Shown here: piece by piece, positions 1-5,903 of the stretch
Position numbering within the stretch: the stretch's first letter is position 1
How the letters are laid out: each line of letters begins with the position of its first letter
Source: Candidatus Saccharimonadota bacterium
Lineage (GTDB): Bacteria; Patescibacteriota; Saccharimonadia; Saccharimonadales; Saccharimonadaceae
Reading direction: 5' to 3'
Length of the DNA: 19,192 bases
NCBI GenBank assembly: GCA_905373835.1
Contig: CAJPUN010000010.1
Span: 1-19,192 of the forward strand
Program-made: the position numbers and the translations under genes
Notes under the pieces: model-generated
Seen by the model: the letters and a program-made list of their open reading frames with translations, nothing else
Databases searched by the model: none
Told to the model about the DNA's origin: nothing

Positions 1-7
1 TTTTACG

Positions 8-50
8 CTCGAAATAGGTTCGAGCTTTGGTGTATATTGCCACCATAGAT
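8..50 (+). repeat. Structured repeat, copy 1
   Basis: This 43-nt block matches positions 19046-19088 without gaps at 33 of 43 bases, including the 12-base core AGGTTCGAGCTT. It can fold into a 7-bp hairpin (GCTCGAA 7-13 with TTCGAGC 19-25) and a second stem (TGGTG 28-32 with CACCA 41-45). A terminator-like hairpin follows within 13 nt, as it also does in copy 2. The family is not one I recognise. It looks like the 3' part of a small structured RNA or an attenuator, but the window edge cuts off whatever lies upstream. Confidence 0.6.
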
Positions 51-62
51 GCAAAAAATAAG

Positions 63-93
63 CATTGCTCCGCCAAGGGGGGGCGATGTTTTT
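63..93 (+). terminator. Rho-independent terminator after repeat copy 1
   Basis: A 9-bp stem pairs 63-71 with 80-88, including two G-T pairs, and is followed by five T. It closes any transcript that enters from the left edge through the repeat and insulates the sugar transferase promoter downstream. Confidence 0.6.
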
Positions 94-230
94 GTTGAGA
101 GTATAGCGAGTCAGACTGGATGAAGAGAGGTCGTAGCCTCTTCTTTGGTTTGGCGTGGCCCTAAAGGGTGCAATACTTTATAACAATTACACTAAATCAA
201 GTGAAAAAGGAAGGACTAGGCACGATACTG

Positions 231-259
231 TTGACAAATATGCAACATTGTGCTACCAT
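231..259 (+). promoter_or_regulatory. Promoter of the sugar transferase gene (leaderless)
   Basis: A perfect -35 TTGACA (231-236) and a -10 TACCAT (254-259) with upstream TGC are 17 bp apart. The predicted +1 is about 266, one base before the ATG at 267, so the mRNA has essentially no leader. This decides the start codon: the longer frame from GTG 168 would run through the promoter. Confidence 0.8.
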
Positions 260-266
260 CGAACGG

Positions 267-1052
267 ATGTCACAAAAAAATAGAACAAAACACGGCAAAG
301 CCTATAACGAAAGTCCTGAGAAGCGCTGGTTTGATCGAATTGTAGCGGCGCCTCTGCTGATTGGTATGGGCTCTGCGGCTCTCATCGCGGCTGCGGCAAT
401 GCATAAGGAGCTTGGCGATGGCCCAACGCTCTTCATTCAGGAGCGGTATGGGAGTGACCTTGATGACCTCGTCAAGGTGCCAAAGCTGCGGACGTTGCGT
501 GGTGCGGTGCGCAACACCGCCTCGGCCAATGGCTACAACCACAGTGGTGCTGGGCCAATTGGTAAGCTTGTGCGCAAAGCACATGTAGACGAAGCACCGC
601 AGCTATTGCAAGTATTGCGTGGCAAGATGGCAATCGTGGGGCCAAGGCCACTAGCCACAGGCGAAGTGTATAATGATATTCTTGCTAACCCCGACATCCC
701 TGAAGGTCTCAAACAGCAGTGGATAGACGCACGCAAGACGGCTCGCCCAGGCATTATGGCACCCTATAGCAAAGAGCAGCATGAGCCTGGCTACGAGCTA
801 GATACCATCCATATGATGGAGCAGGACGTTGTGTACGCTGAGACAGCCTCACTAAAGAAGGATGCCAAAGTGGTTGCCGCAACGCTCGGTATGGTAGCGA
901 CAGACCTTGTACAAAAGCTTATGCCGCGGTCTACCCGTGAATGGCTACAGGTGAAGACAGGCTTGGTGCCAGCAGGCCAAGAGCGTGCGGAGAGCGATGT
1001 TGTGGTGGCACTGCAACAAGCGCACACTCAGCCTGCACGGCGCGCTGCGTAA
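267..1052 (+). CDS. Bacterial sugar transferase (polyprenyl-phosphate phosphoglycosyltransferase family)
   Basis: The protein has 261 residues from the ATG at 267. It resembles the catalytic domain of WbaP/PssY/EpsL-type enzymes, which transfer a phospho-sugar from a nucleotide sugar to a polyprenyl phosphate and start surface glycan synthesis at the membrane. Visible hallmarks are KRWFD at 19-23 beside a hydrophobic segment (about 25-45, the family's re-entrant membrane helix), the KLRTL stretch near 73-77, the catalytic-type Asp-Glu pair at D108-E109 followed by PQL, and VGPRP at 124-128. The region between RTL and the DE pair is less typical, and a long C-terminal tail after about 200 lacks recognisable motifs. 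No other glycan gene is adjacent, and the sugar donor cannot be told. Transcription appears leaderless from the promoter at 231-259. Confidence 0.85.
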   Translation: MSQKNRTKHGKAYNESPEKRWFDRIVAAPLLIGMGSAALIAAAAMHKELGDGPTLFIQERYGSDLDDLVKVPKLRTLRGAVRNTASANGYNHSGAGPIGKLVRKAHVDEAPQLLQVLRGKMAIVGPRPLATGEVYNDILANPDIPEGLKQQWIDARKTARPGIMAPYSKEQHEPGYELDTIHMMEQDVVYAETASLKKDAKVVAATLGMVATDLVQKLMPRSTREWLQVKTGLVPAGQERAESDVVVALQQAHTQPARRAA

Positions 1053-1321
1053 CGTAAACCCAAAAGTATTCACTTTCTCTGCCAGAATAGGCTATATTTT
1101 TGCTCACTATTCTACCTGGAAAAGCAATGAGTATATTATTCTGGTATTATAGTAAGTATTTTTGGAAATGTTTCTGCTTATGTCACCCATAAAGTTCTCC
1201 ATTTTCTCAAGTAGTGGTCTCCCGAAATAACGGTGGAGCAGTGACCGTAGCAGATGCGTATGCTCTATGTATTTAGAGCGATGAAAGGAAAGAGAATGTG
1301 CATCATACCGCTGAGCCCTTG

Positions 1322-1330
1322 TGATACAAT
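1322..1330 (+). promoter_or_regulatory. Extended -10 promoter of tgt
   Basis: TGA followed by TACAAT (1325-1330) forms an extended -10; no good -35 is seen. The predicted start near 1337 gives a leader of about 94 nt, unlike the leaderless genes nearby. The leader can form a hairpin (AGGGAG 1350-1355 with CTCCTT 1361-1366) and contains the palindrome at 1395-1412. Confidence 0.5.
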
Positions 1331-1394
1331 AGAGAGAGATTTTTGCGAGAGGGAGCTTTTCTCCTTGCACGAAGCACGATTATTTCAATGTAAA

Positions 1395-1412
1395 ATACCC
1401 CTAGGGGGGTAT
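1395..1412. promoter_or_regulatory. Palindrome ATACCCC-TAGG-GGGGTAT before tgt
   Basis: The 7-bp arms match perfectly around a 4-bp centre, 18 nt upstream of the tgt start codon. As DNA it resembles the TACCCC/GGGGTA operators of CsoR-family metal regulators. As RNA it would be a strong hairpin close to the start codon, which has no clear Shine-Dalgarno site. No CsoR gene is in the window, so the role is open. Confidence 0.5.
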
Positions 1413-1430
1413 AGGGAACGCAATCATACT

Positions 1431-2636
1431 ATGCCAGCACCATTCTCATTTACCATTACTCACCGCATGCCGCAGACGTTGGCGCGGACGGGCGTGATTC
1501 ACACTCCACATGGTGATATCAAGACACCAGCCTTCATTGTGGTGGGCACAAAGGCGAATGTGAAGGCAATGGTGCCCGAGATGGTAGCTAGCGTGGGTGC
1601 ACAGGCTGTCTTGGCTAATGCCTATCACCTCTACCTACAGCCAGGGCATGAGCTAATAGAGAAGGCCGGGTACTTGGGCAAATTCATGCACTGGAGCGGC
1701 CCGACCTTTACCGACAGTGGTGGCTTCCAGGTGCTGAGCCTGGGCTCGGGCTTTAAGAAGGTATTAGCGATGAGCACTGATGTGGATGAAGAGATTGCGA
1801 TTGCCAAGAAGTCGAGCCGGCACGCCTGGGTGGATGATAATGGCGTGATGTTTAAGTCACACCTCGATGGCTCATTACATAAGTTTACGCCAGAGCTGTC
1901 GATGCAAATCCAGGCAGGGATTGGGGCGGATATTACCTTTGCTTTTGATGAGCTGACGTCGCTGATTGACCCGTATGAATACCAAGTGGAGGCACTAGCG
2001 CGTACCCATGCGTGGGCGGAGCGCAGCCTAGCAGAGGTCAAGCGGCTGCGGGCTGCTCGGCCAGATAAGCCGTATCAAGCGCTCTTTGGCGTTTTGCAAG
2101 GGGCGAATTATGAGGATCTGCGTAAGCAAACCGCAGCACACCTTGGCGCAATGGACTTCGATGGTTATGGCATCGGTGGTGCGCTGGAGAAGGAAACCAT
2201 GGCGCAGACCATCCAGTGGGTGAACGAGATCTTGCCCGAGAACAAGCCGCGGCATTTGCTTGGTATCTCGGAGCCAGATGACATCTTTGCGGCGATTGAG
2301 CAGGGGATCGACACCTTCGATTGCGTAAGCCCAACTCGCGTAGCGCGCAATGGTGCGGCCTACACACCACATGGGCGGGTGAATATGCGTGGGACGAAAT
2401 ATCGCGAGCTGTTTGCACCTATTATGGCGGAGTGCGATTGCTACACCTGCCAGCACTACACTGCGGCCTACATCTGTCACCTGCTCCGGGCCAAGGAGAG
2501 CCTGGCGGGGACGTTGCTATCGATCCACAACGAGCGCTTTATCATCAAGCTTGTCGACGACATTCGCCACAGCCTCGAGGATGGCACATTCTACGCCTTT
2601 CGAGATCATTTCTTGGCGCAGTATTATCGCCGATAA
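1431..2636 (+). CDS. tgt: tRNA-guanine transglycosylase
   Basis: The 401-residue enzyme exchanges guanine 34 of tRNAs with GUN anticodons (Asp, Asn, His, Tyr) for a queuosine precursor base. Seen: the DSGGFQ motif with general acid/base D95, the nucleophile D297 in FDCVSPTR, and the zinc ligands C334, C336, C339 and H365. The ATG at 1431 fits the family's N-terminus; the frame is open to 1254 without conserved residues. Two features are unusual. There is an insertion of about 20 residues near 113-136 before SHLDGS. Base-pocket positions also differ from the preQ1-type Zymomonas enzyme: FDEL (L175) in place of FDEC (C158), and GGALEKE (249-255) in place of GGLAVGE, putting E253 and K254 at V233 and G234. 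The yhhQ transporter gene lies convergently downstream. Confidence 0.93.
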   Translation: MPAPFSFTITHRMPQTLARTGVIHTPHGDIKTPAFIVVGTKANVKAMVPEMVASVGAQAVLANAYHLYLQPGHELIEKAGYLGKFMHWSGPTFTDSGGFQVLSLGSGFKKVLAMSTDVDEEIAIAKKSSRHAWVDDNGVMFKSHLDGSLHKFTPELSMQIQAGIGADITFAFDELTSLIDPYEYQVEALARTHAWAERSLAEVKRLRAARPDKPYQALFGVLQGANYEDLRKQTAAHLGAMDFDGYGIGGALEKETMAQTIQWVNEILPENKPRHLLGISEPDDIFAAIEQGIDTFDCVSPTRVARNGAAYTPHGRVNMRGTKYRELFAPIMAECDCYTCQHYTAAYICHLLRAKESLAGTLLSIHNERFIIKLVDDIRHSLEDGTFYAFRDHFLAQYYRR

Positions 2637-2757
2637 CGATTGGTGAGAGCTCCTCCGTAGGTTATAGCATGCATTCACATAACAACTAGGAAAAAGAGTT
2701 TGCATAGTCAATCTTCTCTCCGTCATCAGCCCTTTCTCTCGCTACCGTCTCTTTAAA

Positions 2758-2783
2758 ATGCTAAAAGGGTCTTAGTATTTTCC
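2758..2783. terminator. Weak bidirectional terminator between tgt and yhhQ
   Basis: A 7-bp stem (ATGCTAA 2758-2764 with TTAGTAT 2772-2778, one G-T pair) has a short T stretch on either strand. It sits in the 280-nt gap between the two convergent genes; nothing else is evident in that gap. Confidence 0.4.
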
Positions 2784-2916
2784 TAAAACATAAGGCTCTT
2801 CAATGATCACGCTGCAATAATCACCATAGGCAATTTTCTGTTCTACCAGGATGGAAGTACTGCGTTCTTCATATTCTGAGAGAGATGCAAATCTGCGGCA
2901 GTGAGCAACTCGCTCG

Positions 2917-3600
2917 CTAGACACGCAAACGAAATGGTGTGAAGTTGGTGGTGGTGTCGTAGGTGTCGACGGATTCGCGCCGCTTGAGCACGGCGATGAC
3001 GCGGTAGGTAAGTGGCAAGCAGACGACCTCAACGGCAAGCTTGAAGCCAAGCCCGACGGCGATATAGTTGAGCAGTGCCCCCCCCGTGAGCTGCCCGCCA
3101 AAAGCAACGACGCAGAATATAACGGTATCAAATAAGCTCCCCACTACTGTCGATCCAAGTAGGCGCAGCCATAGCTGCCGACCCTTCATAGCAACCTTGA
3201 GCTTAGCAACGATGTACGAGTTGAGGAAGCTCCCTGTCAGGAAAGCAAGCAAGCTCGCCATGACGATCTGCGGGAAGAAGCCGAGCACTGCCTCGTAAGC
3301 GGCTTGGTCGTGGTACTCTGCCGCCGCGGGCAGATAGCGCACCAGTGTAAAGCAGCCAATAGCTAGCAGCATTACCCCAAAGGCCGTCCAAATAGCGCGG
3401 CGTGCCCGGCGATAGCCATAGACCTCTGTCATGACATCATCAAAGATATATACGAGCGGGAAGAGCACTGCTCCACCATCGAGGATAAGTGGGCCCAGTG
3501 CCACCAGTTTGGTGGCGGCAATGTTGGAGATGAGTAGCGCCGCAACATATACTGCGAGAATAACGCTAAAGTATCGATAATTTTCATTCGTATGTTTCAT
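2917..3600 (-). CDS. yhhQ: Queuosine precursor transporter, YhhQ/VUT family
   Basis: The protein has 227 residues and about six hydrophobic membrane segments. It matches the DUF165/VUT family, whose member YhhQ imports the queuosine precursors preQ0 and preQ1 (queuine in some bacteria). Recognisable features are an N-terminal segment rich in SNIAATK followed by the acidic FDDVMTEVYGYRRARRAIW signature in the second loop, and the GSLFDTVIF stretch in a late membrane helix. The ATG at 3600 is chosen over GTG 3621 because the latter overlaps the -10 element. It lies convergent to tgt with no other queuosine biosynthesis gene in view, so a salvage route for tRNA modification is the natural reading. 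Transcription is predicted to start 3 nt before the ATG. Confidence 0.88.
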   Translation of the reverse strand: MKHTNENYRYFSVILAVYVAALLISNIAATKLVALGPLILDGGAVLFPLVYIFDDVMTEVYGYRRARRAIWTAFGVMLLAIGCFTLVRYLPAAAEYHDQAAYEAVLGFFPQIVMASLLAFLTGSFLNSYIVAKLKVAMKGRQLWLRLLGSTVVGSLFDTVIFCVVAFGGQLTGGALLNYIAVGLGFKLAVEVVCLPLTYRVIAVLKRRESVDTYDTTTNFTPFRLRV

Positions 3601-3609
3601 GCTTCGTTT

Positions 3610-3618
3610 ATCATACCA
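3610..3618 (-). promoter_or_regulatory. Extended -10 promoter of yhhQ (near-leaderless)
   Basis: On the minus strand TGG precedes TATGAT (3615 down to 3610). Nine bases separate it from the ATG at 3600, giving a predicted leader of about 3 nt. The -35 is weak. It lies back to back with the tRNA-Arg promoter. Confidence 0.6.
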
Positions 3619-3634
3619 CACCTGCCAAGAAACC

Positions 3635-3643
3635 TGCTATAAT
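3635..3643 (+). promoter_or_regulatory. Promoter of tRNA-Arg(TCT)
   Basis: An extended -10, TGC followed by consensus TATAAT (3638-3643), lies 8 nt before the mature tRNA 5' end. The predicted +1 falls at about 3650, so almost no 5' leader remains for processing. Confidence 0.7.
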
Positions 3644-3651
3644 AAACCCAT

Positions 3652-3728
3652 GCCCCGATAGCTCAGCTGGATAGAGCAGAGGACTTCTAAGCCTAAGGCC
3701 GTAGGTTCGAATCCTACTCGGGGCGCCA
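3652..3728 (+). tRNA. tRNA-Arg (anticodon TCT), CCA encoded
   Basis: The gene has 77 nt: acceptor GCCCCGA/TCGGGGC, D-arm GCTC/GAGC, T-arm GTAGG/CCTAC with TTCGAAT, discriminator G and encoded CCA. The loop CTTCTAA places the anticodon TCT, which reads AGA. The anticodon stem is odd: GAGGA faces GCCTA, so only the three central pairs are Watson-Crick and both end pairs (27-43 and 31-39) are purine-purine mismatches. Confidence 0.92.
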
Positions 3729-3742
3729 TTTTCCGTCGTCAT

Positions 3743-3767
3743 ACCCCGTTTCGATGGGGTTGTTTTT
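3743..3767 (+). terminator. Rho-independent terminator after tRNA-Arg
   Basis: ACCCCG (3743-3748) pairs with TGGGGT (3755-3760), with one G-T pair, followed by TGTTTTT. It starts 14 nt after the tRNA CCA end and separates the tRNA from the MFS gene. Confidence 0.75.
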
Positions 3768-3784
3768 ATTACATACAAAATGCA

Positions 3785-3814
3785 TTTACATGCTGCGCGA
3801 GGCTATGCTATAGT
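3785..3814 (+). promoter_or_regulatory. Promoter of the MFS transporter gene
   Basis: -35 TTTACA (3785-3790) and -10 TATAGT (3809-3814), 18 bp apart, with TG upstream of the -10. The predicted +1 at about 3821 leaves a 6-nt leader before the ATG, too short for a Shine-Dalgarno site. Confidence 0.75.
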
Positions 3815-3826
3815 ACAGCGAGATTT

Positions 3827-5020
3827 ATGCAAGATGTGACTAACCACGACCTCCTCAAGCGCAACATTATCAAATATTCGTGGTTTCGGATTTTTACCAA
3901 GCGTGTCTACTTGCCGCTTATCACGGTGCAGCTGGTGAATGTTGGTAAAGTGAGTTTGGATGAGCTAGCACTAATGGTCGTTATCTCGTCTATTATCCAG
4001 GCAGCGCTGCAGATGCCGGCGGGCTATGTGGCCGATAAGTTTGGCAACCGGCGAGCGATTATCCTTGGTGCGAGCATCGCTGTGACGTCGCCACTGTTGT
4101 ATGCTGTATGGCCGAGCTTTTGGGGTGGGCTGATTGCCTCGGTTTTGTTCTTTGGTGGCTATGCATTTCAGTCTGGTGCGGTCGAGGCCTTTATGCATGA
4201 TTCCTTGACGGCGCTGGGGCGAGCGCGCGACTATACCAAGGTGATGGGCCGCGCCCAGACGTATGGATTGATTGGTAATACCGTGCTTATCATTGTGGTG
4301 CCACTCACATACCGTATTCATCATACACTCCCATTTTTGATTGGCTTTTTGTCGCTTGCTGCGACAGTGTGGTTGGCACTGAGCTTTGCTCACCCACCGC
4401 GCCGCACGACTGCCCAGGCTCAGCGGCCACGGCAGGCTGCTCGCGCAATCATTACTGCAAAAAATCTTGCTCTCTTCACCTTCGCTGGTTTCTTGGCTGG
4501 TGTGTCCAATAAGGGGCTAGAATATCGCGAGCTCCTCTTCCAGCACGTTGGTATTGCTGTAGAGTGGTTTGGGGTAATTGCGGCGGTCGGGAGCCTGGGT
4601 GGAGCGTTACTGGGCTGGTATGTGCATTGGTTTGACCGCCTGCGGCCACTGGCATTTTATTGGGTCGATGCGTTGATTATGGCGCTGTGTATTGTCTTGA
4701 TGGGCGTAACGCCAAGCCCGATTATCGCGGTCATTGCTGTTGTGCTATTTACTGCATATACGCGAGTGCGACCGATTGTTCTGCAGTCGAAGATCCTCAG
4801 CGAGCTGCAGCATACGTACAAAGCAACGCTTCTCTCTGCGCTGAATATGTTTACGCTGCTGGGTGATGTCGTGGCGATTAGCCTGCTCACTCGGATGGTT
4901 AATCAATATGGCTATAGTGCAGGGCATGTGTGGTTTGGCGGGGCAGTTGGGGCGATTGCGCTTGGCTTATGGCTGGTGATGTGCGTTGAGGCGCTGTGGC
5001 GGCGCAAGAATGCGCGCTAA
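3827..5020 (+). CDS. Major facilitator superfamily transporter
   Basis: The 397-residue polytopic membrane protein has about 12 hydrophobic segments. The MFS motif A is seen in the first cytoplasmic loop (GYVADKFGNRR, residues 66-76). A basic, proline-rich central loop near 185-210 separates the two six-helix halves. It is a secondary transporter of the drug/metabolite type, but the substrate cannot be inferred from sequence or neighbours: a tRNA gene lies on each side and it stands alone as a transcription unit. The ATG at 3827 is supported by the promoter, which ends 12 nt upstream, and by the absence of a Shine-Dalgarno site. The function as an MFS member is secure; specificity is unknown. 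Confidence 0.88.
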   Translation: MQDVTNHDLLKRNIIKYSWFRIFTKRVYLPLITVQLVNVGKVSLDELALMVVISSIIQAALQMPAGYVADKFGNRRAIILGASIAVTSPLLYAVWPSFWGGLIASVLFFGGYAFQSGAVEAFMHDSLTALGRARDYTKVMGRAQTYGLIGNTVLIIVVPLTYRIHHTLPFLIGFLSLAATVWLALSFAHPPRRTTAQAQRPRQAARAIITAKNLALFTFAGFLAGVSNKGLEYRELLFQHVGIAVEWFGVIAAVGSLGGALLGWYVHWFDRLRPLAFYWVDALIMALCIVLMGVTPSPIIAVIAVVLFTAYTRVRPIVLQSKILSELQHTYKATLLSALNMFTLLGDVVAISLLTRMVNQYGYSAGHVWFGGAVGAIALGLWLVMCVEALWRRKNAR

Positions 5021-5115
5021 ATTAGTTAACTTCAAATTTGGCCTGGCCTTTTGTTATTTTTCTTGATCATCCGCTCAACGAAGTGTGGTGATGGCTATTA
5101 TTACAGATAGTAAGG

Positions 5116-5135
5116 CTCACTATACAAGCAGTGAG
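5116..5135 (+). other. Hairpin between MFS gene and tRNA-His
   Basis: CTCACT (5116-5121) pairs with AGTGAG (5130-5135), and flanking GG/CC can extend the stem with a bulge. There is no T run, so it is not a clear terminator. Nothing else is evident between 5021 and the tRNA-His promoter. Confidence 0.35.
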
Positions 5136-5234
5136 AAGCCCAGAGAAAAGAAACAAGTGACCTAGTGATGTTCAGATGTGAGAGCGGTGTAAGCCAGTAA
5201 AGCCGTGAGATTGAAAATGAGAGGGCATAGGCAA

Positions 5235-5263
5235 TAGACAAACCGCGCTATCTCTGCTACAAT
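5235..5263 (+). promoter_or_regulatory. Promoter of tRNA-His
   Basis: -35 TAGACA (5235-5240) and -10 TACAAT (5258-5263), exactly 17 bp apart, with TGC forming an extended -10. The predicted +1 near 5270 leaves a 5' leader of about 37 nt before the tRNA. Confidence 0.75.
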
Positions 5264-5306
5264 ACAGCATGTCAGCAGCACAGTAAGGTTTGCTGTGCGA
5301 TTGTAT

Positions 5307-5385
5307 GGTGGATATAGCTCAGTTTGGTTAGAGCGCTGGTTTGTGGCACCGGAGGCCGTGAGTTCAAGTCTCATTATCCACCCCA
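5307..5385 (+). tRNA. tRNA-His (anticodon GTG), CCA encoded
   Basis: The sequence folds as a tRNA with acceptor GTGGATA/TATCCAC, an encoded extra 5' G (position -1, 5307) opposite C73 as expected for tRNA-His, anticodon stem CTGGT/ACCGG around GTG, and encoded CCA. As a GUN-anticodon tRNA it is one of the four substrates of the Tgt encoded nearby. Confidence 0.95.
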
Positions 5386-5394
5386 AGATAAATT

Positions 5395-5420
5395 CCCGGA
5401 TAATTCCGGGGTTTTATTTT
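5395..5420 (+). terminator. Rho-independent terminator after tRNA-His
   Basis: CCCGG (5395-5399) pairs with CCGGG (5406-5410), followed by GTTTTATTTT. It starts 9 nt after the CCA end. Confidence 0.75.
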
Positions 5421-5467
5421 GGTTTAATGTCGTTTTGCTACTATTGTAACTGTGGTAATTTTATAAT

Positions 5468-5560
5468 ATGAAGCGCACAGCTACTTTTTTGTGCTCGATC
5501 ACTATCTTTATCTTTGCAGCTTCGTCTTATGGAGGGAAAGCTTGCCGCCAGACTCGATAG
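5468..5560 (+). CDS. Candidate 30-residue signal-peptide-like peptide
   Basis: The frame starts MKRTATFLC and has a basic start, a hydrophobic core of about 12 residues (FLCSITIFIFAA) and a polar end, like a Sec signal peptide followed by an early TAG. An extended -10-like TGG-TAATTT (5456-5461) stands 6 nt before the ATG, the spacing seen at the leaderless genes here, but the -35 is poor. It could be a small membrane peptide, the stub of a broken secreted-protein gene, or chance. I do not recognise a family. Confidence 0.25.
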   Translation: MKRTATFLCSITIFIFAASSYGGKACRQTR

Positions 5561-5656
5561 GTCATCAGCTTAGCGTAAGAGGTTGATGTTTGGCAATTAT
5601 CACCTCATTCTGCTCAGCGGTAACTTCACTTGGTTATCACCAGAGGATCAAAGCAT

Positions 5657-5722
5657 ATGCTTGATGCGTTTGTTCGTGCGCTCTTACTTTTTGCACTTAT
5701 TTTCTCGTGCTATGCGAGGTAA
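5657..5722 (+). CDS. Candidate 21-residue hydrophobic peptide
   Basis: MLDAFVRALLLFALIFSCYAR is a short frame with one membrane-length hydrophobic stretch and a C-terminal Arg. AGAGGA at 5642-5647 could serve as a Shine-Dalgarno site, 9 nt before the ATG. Peptides of this kind occur as type I toxins or small membrane regulators, but no antisense RNA or family match can be shown from the sequence alone. Confidence 0.2.
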   Translation: MLDAFVRALLLFALIFSCYAR

Positions 5723-5844
5723 CAATTGATTATTGCAACTTATCGGACGAAGCGCTGGCGAACGGGAGCTGATACCGAGAAAGGAGACCTTCTAAGACTT
5801 AGGCTCTATGTATGCAAAGTCTGTGCACAATGCGACATACAGCA

Positions 5845-5873
5845 AGAGAGCCTCTCGTTGTGAGAGGCTCTCT
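5845..5873 (-). terminator. Strong hairpin downstream of murA
   Basis: A perfect 12-bp stem (AGAGAGCCTCTC 5845-5856 with 5862-5873) with a 5-nt loop lies 30 nt beyond the murA stop codon. The T run on the minus strand is poor, so it may act as an mRNA 3' end stabiliser or a weak terminator. Confidence 0.5.
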
Positions 5874-5903
5874 ATTGGCGTGGTAAGACAAGCTAAGAAG
5901 CGA

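Larger units (their letters stand above)
1053..1430. other. Intergenic region between sugar transferase gene and tgt
   Basis: I see no convincing gene in these 378 nt. The region holds an inverted repeat (AGAATAG 1084-1090 with CTATTCT 1107-1113) just after the sugar transferase, a 6-bp hairpin (GCTCTA 1262-1267 with TAGAGC 1274-1279), and the tgt promoter and leader described separately. The tgt frame is open upstream to 1254, but that extension carries no conserved sequence. Confidence 0.6.
5421..5903. other. Intergenic region between tRNA-His and murA
   Basis: No conserved gene is visible in these 483 nt. It contains two very short hydrophobic ORFs (5468-5560 and 5657-5722) and a strong 12-bp hairpin at 5845-5873, each listed separately. 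A decayed secreted-protein gene or a small-peptide locus are both possible. Confidence 0.5.

Noticed and set aside
168..266. Upstream extension of the sugar transferase from GTG 168
   Set aside because: It would include a perfect -35/-10 pair, and no conserved residues occur before the ATG at 267.
1254..1430. N-terminal extension of Tgt
   Set aside because: The sequence is not Tgt-like and contains the extended -10 and leader hairpins; the family N-terminus starts at 1431.
2772..3131. Minus-strand ORF overlapping the end of yhhQ
   Set aside because: Most of it is an out-of-frame shadow of the transporter gene; the part outside has no start signal or recognisable sequence.
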